5,814 nt of DNA from the NCBI GenBank assembly GCA_937907585.1, contig CALCVH010000061.1:1-5814 (forward strand), in the 5' to 3' direction. The notes under the pieces were generated by a model. That model was not told the DNA's origin. It did no database searches and was given only the letters and a program-made list of their open reading frames with translations. Source of the stretch: an uncultured Bacillota bacterium (GTDB lineage: Bacteria; Bacillota_I; Bacilli_A; Izemoplasmatales; UBA1188). The stretch's first letter is position 1, and each line of letters starts with the position of its first letter. The position numbers were made by a program, and so were the translations under genes. This document shows, piece by piece, positions 1 through 5,686 of this stretch.

Positions 1-433
1 AAATAAGGATGCTTTTAGATGCGGATACTTTCTTATATACAATAAATAGTAAAACAATACTGATAATAAGAGTGATAAATATAGATAATAAAATATTGTT
101 TGTCTTATTTATTAAGAATACTAAATAGAAGATATGTCCAATTAGGAATGAAATCATTCCTAAAAGGAATATAGTATTATCGTATTTAGGAAAGAAATAT
201 TTAATATCTAATATGATATCTCCAACCATACCGAATATGAGCGCAATTATAATTATTAAATATATACTATCTGATTTAGAGTAGATATATGAGAATATAC
301 CAGTTAAAACAAATAATATTGATGCGATAGACTTAAATATTAATTTACATAAATTGTTGTTTTTGACTTCAAAAACACAATTGATAATCTGTGATACTAA
401 ACCAACTAATAATAATATTATTGGGATAATCAT
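1..433 (-). CDS. YhhN/TMEM86-family membrane protein (lysoplasmalogenase-like), 3' end cut by window
   Basis: I translated this by hand from the minus strand. An ATG at 433-431 opens a frame that runs without a stop to the window edge, giving 144 residues of a family that is usually about 200-220 long, so the C-terminus is missing. The protein is very hydrophobic, with several membrane helices. It carries the pattern I associate with YhhN/TMEM86: a KSIASILFVLTG segment near residues 34-45, GDIIL at 71-75, and a G-x3-F-x2-GH-x2-Y pattern at 92-103. Characterised family members hydrolyse lysoplasmalogens, but many bacterial homologues are untested, so the substrate here is unknown. The start shares one base with the malQ stop (TAATG), which suggests translational coupling. 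An AAGGAA at 453-448 lies 14 nt upstream, too far to be a strong ribosome site. The gene is probably the third of a DUF308-malQ-YhhN operon. Family assignment is moderately sure; function is inference. Confidence 0.72.
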   Translation of the reverse strand, partial: MIIPIILLLVGLVSQIINCVFEVKNNNLCKLIFKSIASILFVLTGIFSYIYSKSDSIYLIIIIALIFGMVGDIILDIKYFFPKYDNTIFLLGMISFLIGHIFYLVFLINKTNNILLSIFITLIISIVLLFIVYKKVSASKSILI

Positions 434-1911
434 TATAATCTATTTGATTCCTTCGTAATCTTATAGATATATTTTGAAAGATTAGAATTATATGCGCCTT
501 TAGCGCATCTCCATCTCCAGTTACACCCAAGAGTTGATGGAATATTCATTCTTCCTTCATAATCATATAAACCTAAATAGTCTTGTAAAGGAACAATTGA
601 TAAATCAACATTAGTTTTAAGAGTTCCTTCTATTATTTTTTTATAAGATTCTTCTTCATTAGTTATTCCAAAATACTGTTCTATACACCATTTTAAATGA
701 GGATTAGAATCGTTATACCAACTTCTAATAGTTTGGTTATCATGCGTTCCTGTATAAATGACATTATTTTCTTTTAGGCCATCTTGAAGAGGATGATAAT
801 CATATCCATTACCAAAATCAAACTGCATAACATACATTCCAGGATATCCACATTTATCTAATAAATCAAATACAGCTTGATCTAAAAATCCCAGATTTTC
901 CGCAATGATTTGTGCGCCAGGTATTTCTTTATTAATCACATCAAATAGATCATATCCAGGACCAACTACCCATGATCCGCCTCTTGCGTTTGTATCTCCA
1001 AATGGAATTGTAAAATATCCTGCAAAACCTCTAAAGTGATCAATTCTAACTACATCAACTAGTTTTAGAATATTTCTAATTCTGTCAATCCACCAAGAAT
1101 AGTTTTCACTTTTCATCTTATCCCATCTATAAAGTGGATTTCCCCATAACTGTCCATCAGCTGTGAATCCATCAGGAGGACAGCCCGCAACCTTGATAGG
1201 TTTTAAATCTTCATCTAAATAGAAATATGATGGATTAGACCATACATCAGCGCTATCGTAAGCAGCGTATATAGGCATATCGCCTATTATTTTAATTCCT
1301 TTATCATTCGCATATTTCTTTAGTTTTAGCCATTGATAATAGAATAAGAATTGAATGAATTTTCTATATTCAATATCTTCTTTATTAGTTTTTATATATG
1401 AATTAATAGTCTTTTTATCTCTTAATCTATATTCATCTTTCCATGTATACCATGCGGTAAAACCAAATGATTCTTTTATAGATTCATAAAGCGCAAATTG
1501 GTCAAGCCAACTCTTATTTTCTTTTTTGAATCTATTAAACTCTTTATTATATAATTCGTGTCTAGGCCAAACTTTCTTTAATACTCTATTTTTAACTATA
1601 AACATATTCGCATAGTCAACATCTAGTGGATTATTACCATAGAATTCATTTTTATAATCTCTAGGTTTTAATAATCCCATTTCCTTAAGCATATCTAAAT
1701 CAATTAGGTATGGATTATACGCAAATACAGATGATGATTGATAAGGTGAATCTCCATAATTTGTAGGAGTTAAAGGTAATACCTGCCAGTAAGACTGACC
1801 AGATTTAGCTAAAAAATCCACAAATTTATATGCTTCTTTACCTAGTGTACCAATCCCATATTTACTAGGAAGAGATGTGATATGCATCAAAATTCCTGAA
1901 GCTCTTTTCAT
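433..1911 (-). CDS. malQ: 4-alpha-glucanotransferase (amylomaltase, GH77)
   Basis: This 492-residue protein is full length for bacterial GH77 amylomaltase. The family transfers alpha-1,4-glucan chains between maltodextrins, releasing glucose in the cytoplasm during maltose/glycogen use. Signature segments are present in order: the N-terminal SGILMHITSLPS, YWQVLPL at 41-47, GDSPYQSSS at 53-61, IGDMPIYAAYDSADVW at 209-224 and the PPDGFTADGQLWGNPLY substrate-binding stretch at 245-261. The catalytic nucleophile is D291 in VRIDHFRGF, the acid/base is E338 in IIAENLG, and the transition-state stabiliser is D391 in TGTHDN. The C-terminal RMNIPST and NWRWR segments are intact, so the enzyme should be active. 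There is no signal peptide. The start lies 2 nt after the DUF308 stop with only a weak purine-rich AAGAAAAGA upstream, so translation is probably coupled to the preceding gene. No phosphorylase, maltose transporter or MalR-type regulator is visible in the window. Confidence 0.97.
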   Translation of the reverse strand: MKRASGILMHITSLPSKYGIGTLGKEAYKFVDFLAKSGQSYWQVLPLTPTNYGDSPYQSSSVFAYNPYLIDLDMLKEMGLLKPRDYKNEFYGNNPLDVDYANMFIVKNRVLKKVWPRHELYNKEFNRFKKENKSWLDQFALYESIKESFGFTAWYTWKDEYRLRDKKTINSYIKTNKEDIEYRKFIQFLFYYQWLKLKKYANDKGIKIIGDMPIYAAYDSADVWSNPSYFYLDEDLKPIKVAGCPPDGFTADGQLWGNPLYRWDKMKSENYSWWIDRIRNILKLVDVVRIDHFRGFAGYFTIPFGDTNARGGSWVVGPGYDLFDVINKEIPGAQIIAENLGFLDQAVFDLLDKCGYPGMYVMQFDFGNGYDYHPLQDGLKENNVIYTGTHDNQTIRSWYNDSNPHLKWCIEQYFGITNEEESYKKIIEGTLKTNVDLSIVPLQDYLGLYDYEGRMNIPSTLGCNWRWRCAKGAYNSNLSKYIYKITKESNRL

Positions 1912-1913
1912 AA

Positions 1914-2408
1914 TTATCTTTTCTTAGTTTTAGTTTCTTTAGTTGTTAGAGCGTCAAATAATGATACTAAACCATCAATAATTAGTGAAACGCCCATAAC
2001 GATTATTATCCACTCTTGAGCGGCGAATTCGTTAATTATAATTAATACACCTACAACTATATATAAAATAGCGATTAATAGTAATAAAACCATTGGTGTG
2101 CCTTTTAATCTAGAATTAAATAATGTAGCTAGATAGAAGATACCTATTACGATTAAGAATGCGGCGAATAGATATAATAAAATATTAGCCATTAACCATG
2201 GAAAGAATACTAATAATACACCAAGAACGGCTTTTATTGAACCTCTTAAAGTTAATCTTATAGCGTAATCATAACCACCGCTAATACATAAGTAACATCC
2301 AATAGCTGTTGCGGCGTATCCTACAACAAATCCAGGATCCTTCACAATAAACGCAATACCAAGCGCAATTGTTAGAATAGAAATAATAATTTTTTCAACT
2401 TTACTCAT
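1914..2408 (-). CDS. DUF308/HdeD-like six-helix membrane protein
   Basis: This 164-residue integral membrane protein has about six helices (roughly residues 5-22, 26-46, 56-72, 74-97, 105-126 and 131-152) and a short Lys/Thr-rich cytoplasmic tail. The repeated pattern of a Gly-containing helix pair followed by a basic loop (RLTLRG, NSRLKG) matches DUF308, the family of E. coli HdeD, which has been linked to acid resistance there; the biochemical role is not established. I chose the ATG at 2408 over an in-frame TTG at 2432. The ATG has an AAGAGG ribosome site 8 nt upstream, while the TTG lies at or before the predicted transcription start. It is the first gene after its own promoter, and malQ starts 2 nt after its stop. 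A link between this membrane protein and glucan metabolism is not known. The family call is from topology and pattern, so moderate. Confidence 0.78.
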   Translation of the reverse strand: MSKVEKIIISILTIALGIAFIVKDPGFVVGYAATAIGCYLCISGGYDYAIRLTLRGSIKAVLGVLLVFFPWLMANILLYLFAAFLIVIGIFYLATLFNSRLKGTPMVLLLLIAILYIVVGVLIIINEFAAQEWIIIVMGVSLIIDGLVSLFDALTTKETKTKKR

Positions 2409-2416
2409 AATTTTTA

Positions 2417-2422
2417 CCTCTT
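2417..2422 (-). promoter_or_regulatory. Ribosome binding site of the DUF308 gene
   Basis: On the minus strand AAGAGG is followed by 8 bases and then ATG (2408-2406). This decides the start codon: the in-frame TTG 24 bases further upstream has no such site. Confidence 0.85.
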
Positions 2423-2436
2423 TTTTATGCAAAATA

Positions 2437-2465
2437 ATTATACATTAAGTATAATTAATAATCAA
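2437..2465 (-). promoter_or_regulatory. Sigma-A-type promoter of the DUF308-malQ-YhhN operon
   Basis: Reading the minus strand, TTGATT (2465-2460) is followed by 17 bases and then a perfect TATAAT (2442-2437). The -35 matches the TTGACA consensus at four of six positions, including TTGA. The predicted start of transcription is near 2430, giving a leader of roughly 22 nt that contains the AAGAGG ribosome site. The -35 box overlaps the TGA stop of the radical SAM gene (2464-2462). I see no terminator between the two genes, so read-through from upstream is also likely. This is sequence-based prediction only. Confidence 0.72.
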
Positions 2466-3361
2466 TTACAATCTTTTCCCTGATATATATCATATTTATC
2501 AAAATATCTATTTATATCGGCTAATACCTGTTTTTTAAGTGCGCTCCACTTAGGTTCAACAAGTATTTTTTTAGGTCCATCACCAGTTATTCTATGCACA
2601 ACTATATTTTTATTTAAATGACATATAGCTAATGATAGTAATCTATAGTATTCTTCTTTTTCAAGTGGTGAATATTCATTATTCTTATATAATTCATATA
2701 GTTTGGTTCCAGTTAAAATGTGAAGCAGTTGGAGTTTTACTCCATCTGTCTTATCATTAATAAAATTTATAGTATTTATTAAATCTTCTTCATTTTCGCC
2801 TGGTAAACCTATGATAATATGTGTTATCACGTTTATTTTAGCGTCTCTTAGTTTTTTAGTTATTGTAGAGTATACGCTAGTTTTATAACCTCTATTAATA
2901 TATTTTGCGGTTTCATCATTTGATGTTTGTAAACCTAATTCTATAAATACCTTCTTCTTATTGTTTAATTCTTTTAATAGTTCAATACATTCATCACTAA
3001 TACAATCTGGTCTCGTGGCGATAGATAATCCTACAATTCTATCATCTTTAATTGCGCTATAGAATAATTTCCTTAAATATTCAATAGGCGCGTATGTATT
3101 TGTATAACTTTGAAAATATGCAATATATTTTGTTGATCCTTTTGATTCAATTAGTTTTATAGCCTCATCAATTTGTTTTTCTATATCATCATTATATTTG
3201 ATAGCGAAATCACCGCTGCCTCCACTACTACAAAAAATACAGCCACCATTTTTATTAGAATCTCTATTAGGACAATTCATTCCTCCATCAAGTGAAATCT
3301 TATAAACTTTGGCGCCATATATCTTCTTATAATAGTTGTTCGCAGTATAATATCTTTCCAT
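2462..3361 (-). CDS. mnmL: TIGR01212/YtqA-type radical SAM protein, probable tRNA wobble-uridine modification enzyme MnmL
   Basis: This 299-residue protein belongs to the TIGR01212 (YhcC/YtqA) radical SAM group, whose members are about 300 long. The 4Fe-4S cluster cysteines are C30, C41 and C44 in NCPNRD...GGCIFC, with the wider CX10CX2C spacing typical of this group. Other family segments are SYTNTYAP (85-92), ATRPDC (115-120), ELGLQTS (141-147), HIIIGLPGE (181-189) and HRITGDGP (256-263). B. subtilis YtqA was renamed MnmL for its role in converting cmnm5(s2)U towards nm5(s2)U in tRNA, acting with the methylase MnmM (YtqB). That function is transferred by family, and no mnmM is next to it here. 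The frame extends upstream to a GTG at 3379, but I prefer the ATG at 3361 because the protein then begins MERYYTANNYY and a TATAAT lies just before it. Neither start has a Shine-Dalgarno. Family very sure; the specific role is moderate. Confidence 0.85.
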   Translation of the reverse strand: MERYYTANNYYKKIYGAKVYKISLDGGMNCPNRDSNKNGGCIFCSSGGSGDFAIKYNDDIEKQIDEAIKLIESKGSTKYIAYFQSYTNTYAPIEYLRKLFYSAIKDDRIVGLSIATRPDCISDECIELLKELNNKKKVFIELGLQTSNDETAKYINRGYKTSVYSTITKKLRDAKINVITHIIIGLPGENEEDLINTINFINDKTDGVKLQLLHILTGTKLYELYKNNEYSPLEKEEYYRLLSLAICHLNKNIVVHRITGDGPKKILVEPKWSALKKQVLADINRYFDKYDIYQGKDCN

Positions 3362-3367
3362 AGTTTT

Positions 3368-3373
3368 ATTATA
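3368..3373 (-). promoter_or_regulatory. -10 element of the radical SAM gene, possible leaderless start
   Basis: The minus strand reads TATAAT-AAAACT-ATG, so a transcript starting the usual 6-7 bases after the -10 box would begin at or next to the start codon. No convincing -35 lies at 16-18 bases (the best is TGAAAA, three matches). A TTTACA sits only 10 bases upstream, which is too close. The element may be real but could also arise by chance in AT-rich DNA. Confidence 0.45.
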
Positions 3374-3382
3374 CAACACAAA

Positions 3383-3398
3383 ATGTAAACATTTTCAT
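3383..3398 (+). promoter_or_regulatory. cre-like (CcpA operator-like) sequence in the divergent promoter region
   Basis: The 16 bases ATGTAAACATTTTCAT fit the published cre consensus WTGNAARCGNWWWCAW at every position except the central G, which is A here. The site lies about 58 bases upstream of the predicted lipoprotein transcription start and directly upstream of the radical SAM -10 box, where a bound repressor could block that promoter. The missing central CpG is normally the most conserved part of cre, and the many W positions make chance matches easier in AT-rich DNA. No LacI/GalR-type regulator is encoded in the window. Confidence 0.35.
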
Positions 3399-3414
3399 TA
3401 ATAAAAAATTAGAT

Positions 3415-3442
3415 TTTTCATTTTAATGAAATATAATATAAT
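3415..3442 (+). promoter_or_regulatory. Promoter of the lipoprotein gene
   Basis: TTTTCA (3415-3420, four of six matches to TTGACA) is followed by 16 bases and TATAAT (3437-3442). A second, overlapping TATAAT lies at 3432-3437 with a poorer -35 spacing. Transcription should start near 3449, giving a leader of about 18 nt that leaves no room for a riboswitch. It faces away from the radical SAM gene. Confidence 0.6.
3416..3431. promoter_or_regulatory. 7-2-7 palindrome overlapping the lipoprotein promoter (operator candidate)
   Basis: TTTCATT-TT-AATGAAA forms two perfect 7-base inverted arms around a 2-base centre. It overlaps the -35 hexamer and occupies the spacer of the lipoprotein promoter, a classical position for a repressor operator. 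A further copy of the half site (TTTCATTA) lies at 3393-3400. Nothing in the window identifies the binding protein. Confidence 0.35.
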
Positions 3443-3454
3443 TGAAGTTTAAAA

Positions 3455-3460
3455 AAGGAG
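3455..3460 (+). promoter_or_regulatory. Ribosome binding site of the lipoprotein gene
   Basis: AAGGAG is followed by 6 bases (CTCACA) and the ATG at 3467. This is the strongest ribosome site in the window and fixes the lipoprotein start. Confidence 0.9.
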
Positions 3461-3466
3461 CTCACA

Positions 3467-5629
3467 ATGAAAAGATACAAAAAATTAATTACATTTTTTA
3501 TTTTCGTTCTTTTATTAGTTGGACTAGTTGGATGCGCTACAACATCTAGTGATAATACAACTAAGAATGATGAAAACAATAAAAGTTCAAGTGAAACTGT
3601 TACAAAAGGAATCGTCACTACATCTTTAGATGAAGTTGATACTACTGATCCATCTACTACTAAAGAAGATGATGGTGCATTAACAGTTAAAGAAGCAATT
3701 GATATATGTATGATGGTTGGAAACAATGAACCTAACGCAAAATATTTAGTTAAAGGTACAGTTTCAAAAATTACAAATTATTCATACGGTGAAATGTATA
3801 TCACTGATGGCACAAACGAACTATATGTTTATGGTACTAGAAGCGCTGATGGTGAAACTTATTATGATCAATTAGATGATAAACCTCAAGTAGGCGACAC
3901 TGTTGTATTACTTGGTGGATTACATACATATAATGATAGTCCAGAAATGAAAGTTGGATGGATTCAAAGTTTTGTCCATGTTGAACAACAAATTAATTTA
4001 GATGAATACACTGATTCTACTATCGATGAAGCTAGAAGTGCTTCTGAAGGCTCAAAAGTTAAAGTTACTGGTACTGTTAAGTTATTAACTTATACTCAAG
4101 GATATTCATTAAATGGGTTCATATTAGTAGATAACTTCGCATCTATCTATGTATATGGAGCTGATATAGCTTCACAAGTTAAGGTTGGTGAAACTGTAGA
4201 ATTAGTTGGTGAAAGAGTTAACTTTATCGCTGAAAATGAAAAAGCGTACGCTGAAAAGTTCGGATATTCTGGAAGTATTCAAATTCAAAATTGTAAATTA
4301 GTATCTAAGAAAAATATATCTGGATACGATTATAATAAATGGGTAACTGAAACTACTATTAAAGAATTAATGGATACTCCATTTAATTCAGATAAAACTA
4401 CTTTAATCTATAAAGCTAAAGGTTTAGTTATTAAATCTATAAATCCTGGATTTGTAAACTATTATCTCGATGATTTAGATGGTCATACTGGAAGTTATGT
4501 ATATACATCTAATAGTGGTAAAGACTTCGCTTGGTTAGATGAATTTGATCAAAAGATCTGTACAATTTATTTAATGTTAATGAACGCTAAATCACAATCA
4601 TCAGGATGTAACTGGAGACTTGTGCCAGTTCATGTTGAATATGATGAAAATTGGACATTTGATCTAAATACCGCTCCAAAATTCGTTCTTGATTACTATA
4701 TCGATGGCTTATTCGATAGTGAATATCAAGGAGACCCATCTTTAGTAGTTCCTACTACTATATCAAATGAATATATCGGTTTAGAAAACGCTACAGTAGA
4801 ATATACATCATCAAATGAAAACGCAATTAAATTTGATGCTGACGCTCAAGGCTTAGTAACAATGCATACTGGAACTGAATATGGTACTTCTACTGTTACT
4901 GTTAAAGTTACACACGGAAATAATACACTTGAAAGATCATATGAAGTAAAATATAGTTCTTCTGATAATTATGAAACTATCACTGTCGCTGAAGCTATTG
5001 AAGCTGAAAGAGAAGCTGAAGTAACAGTTAGAGGTATTGTCGCATCTAGTTTAACTTTACAATCTGGATTCGTAATCATCGATAAAACAGGCGCTATCGC
5101 TGTTATGTTAGATGCGGAAAACTGTAAGACTCTATCTATCGGCGATGAAGTTATAGTAAAAGGTAAAAGAAATCAATTTAAAGATGACCCAGAAAAAGAA
5201 ATGCCTGGCCAATCAATAATTGATGGTGGAGTAATACTTGCGAACTTACATGGAAATAATGAAATTCCAAAAGATTCATTCCAAAATGAAACTGTAACAA
5301 ATTTAACTAAATATGATTATAAAGGCGACTACACAACACAAGCTTACACAATCAAATGTCAGGTTTCAATCTATAAAGGACAATATTCATCTACTGTAGA
5401 TTTATTAGAAATAGATGATCCTGAAACATACTTACAAATTTATTCATCAGGTATAGGTTCACTTAGCTGGTTAACTAGTGTTGCGTGTGATGAAGATGGA
5501 AATCCAGTAGGCGATGTTGAACTCACACTATTACTCTGTAACTGGAATAAAAAGACATTCTATAAAGTTATCGCTATGTCTGTAACAATCGATGGAGTTA
5601 CATACTATAACGACGCGAACTTTAAATAG
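3467..5629 (+). CDS. Large multi-domain lipoprotein with OB-fold-like and Ig-like modules
   Basis: This 720-residue protein begins with a type II signal peptide: MKRYKK, a hydrophobic stretch (7-21) and the lipobox LVGC with the lipidated cysteine at C23. It should be anchored on the outer face of the membrane. Residues 24-70 are a Ser/Thr/Asn/Asp-rich linker. Three OB-fold-like modules (about 72-172, 183-280 and 503-595) each begin with a pattern like ITVAEAIEA, then V-x-V-x-G-x-V, a YITDGTNELYVYG-type strand and VGDTVVLLG, as in YhcR-type OB domains. An Ig-like module lies at about 415-497. Two related beta-rich modules (about 296-395 and 608-712) share a DD...YVYTSNSG/DD...LQIYSSG segment and an aromatic W-L motif. 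I recognise no nuclease, protease or transporter domain. OB modules of this type often accompany extracellular nucleases, so a surface binding or scaffold role is plausible but inferred. The gene is monocistronic, with its own promoter, ribosome site and terminator. Domain boundaries are approximate. Confidence 0.85.
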   Translation: MKRYKKLITFFIFVLLLVGLVGCATTSSDNTTKNDENNKSSSETVTKGIVTTSLDEVDTTDPSTTKEDDGALTVKEAIDICMMVGNNEPNAKYLVKGTVSKITNYSYGEMYITDGTNELYVYGTRSADGETYYDQLDDKPQVGDTVVLLGGLHTYNDSPEMKVGWIQSFVHVEQQINLDEYTDSTIDEARSASEGSKVKVTGTVKLLTYTQGYSLNGFILVDNFASIYVYGADIASQVKVGETVELVGERVNFIAENEKAYAEKFGYSGSIQIQNCKLVSKKNISGYDYNKWVTETTIKELMDTPFNSDKTTLIYKAKGLVIKSINPGFVNYYLDDLDGHTGSYVYTSNSGKDFAWLDEFDQKICTIYLMLMNAKSQSSGCNWRLVPVHVEYDENWTFDLNTAPKFVLDYYIDGLFDSEYQGDPSLVVPTTISNEYIGLENATVEYTSSNENAIKFDADAQGLVTMHTGTEYGTSTVTVKVTHGNNTLERSYEVKYSSSDNYETITVAEAIEAEREAEVTVRGIVASSLTLQSGFVIIDKTGAIAVMLDAENCKTLSIGDEVIVKGKRNQFKDDPEKEMPGQSIIDGGVILANLHGNNEIPKDSFQNETVTNLTKYDYKGDYTTQAYTIKCQVSIYKGQYSSTVDLLEIDDPETYLQIYSSGIGSLSWLTSVACDEDGNPVGDVELTLLLCNWNKKTFYKVIAMSVTIDGVTYYNDANFK
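4352..4651 (+). repeat. First copy of a diverged beta-rich module in the lipoprotein
   Basis: It encodes about residues 296-395. It matches the module at residues 608-712 only at protein level: ETTIKELMD aligns with ETVTNLTKY, YVYTSNSG with LQIYSSG, DFAWLDEF with SLSWLTSV, and IYLMLMNAK with LTLLLCNWN. The DNA is not obviously similar, so the duplication would be old. Alignment was by eye. Confidence 0.5.
5288..5602 (+). repeat. Second copy of the diverged beta-rich module in the lipoprotein
   Basis: It encodes about residues 608-712, immediately after the third OB-fold-like module, just as the first copy follows the second OB module. This gives an OB-OB-X-Ig-OB-X layout and suggests that an OB+X unit was duplicated with an Ig-like spacer between. 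It ends the protein, only eight residues before the stop. Confidence 0.5.
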
Positions 5630-5644
5630 ATATTAAATCTATTC

Positions 5645-5678
5645 ATAATAAAAAGGAGCTTCGACTCCTTTTTATTAT
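5645..5678. terminator. Intrinsic terminator, probably bidirectional
   Basis: ATAATAAAAAGGAG (5645-5658) pairs perfectly with CTCCTTTTTATTAT (5665-5678) around the six-base loop CTTCGA, giving a 14-bp stem. On the plus strand the T-run follows the GGAG core, so it should end the lipoprotein transcript 16 bases after the stop. The complementary strand has the same stem and T-run, so it can also end transcripts of the convergent gene whose stop is at 5687. Confidence 0.93.
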
Positions 5679-5686
5679 ATCCATAT

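Noticed and set aside
2409..2461. Possible terminator between the radical SAM gene and the DUF308 gene
   Set aside because: I found no GC-containing stem followed by a T-run; the gap is filled by the promoter and ribosome site of the next gene.
3361..3379. GTG start giving a radical SAM protein six residues longer
   Set aside because: It has no ribosome site and lies upstream of the likely transcription start; the ATG at 3361 gives a normal family N-terminus.
3418..3726. Minus-strand frame of 102 codons opposite the start of the lipoprotein gene
   Set aside because: It is antisense to the signal peptide and linker of a well-supported gene, has a low-complexity Ser/Val-rich composition, and runs through the divergent promoter region. 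I see no ribosome site or family match.
4607..5547. CNW motif present in both X modules of the lipoprotein (C381 and C691), as a possible shared metal or active site
   Set aside because: When the two modules are aligned by their strands the CNW triplets fall at different places, so they do not look equivalent.
5625..5643. Small hairpin AATAGAT-ATTAA-ATCTATT across the lipoprotein stop codon
   Set aside because: The 7-bp stem is AT-rich and weak, has no T-run of its own, and lies just before a much stronger terminator; chance is likely in this composition.
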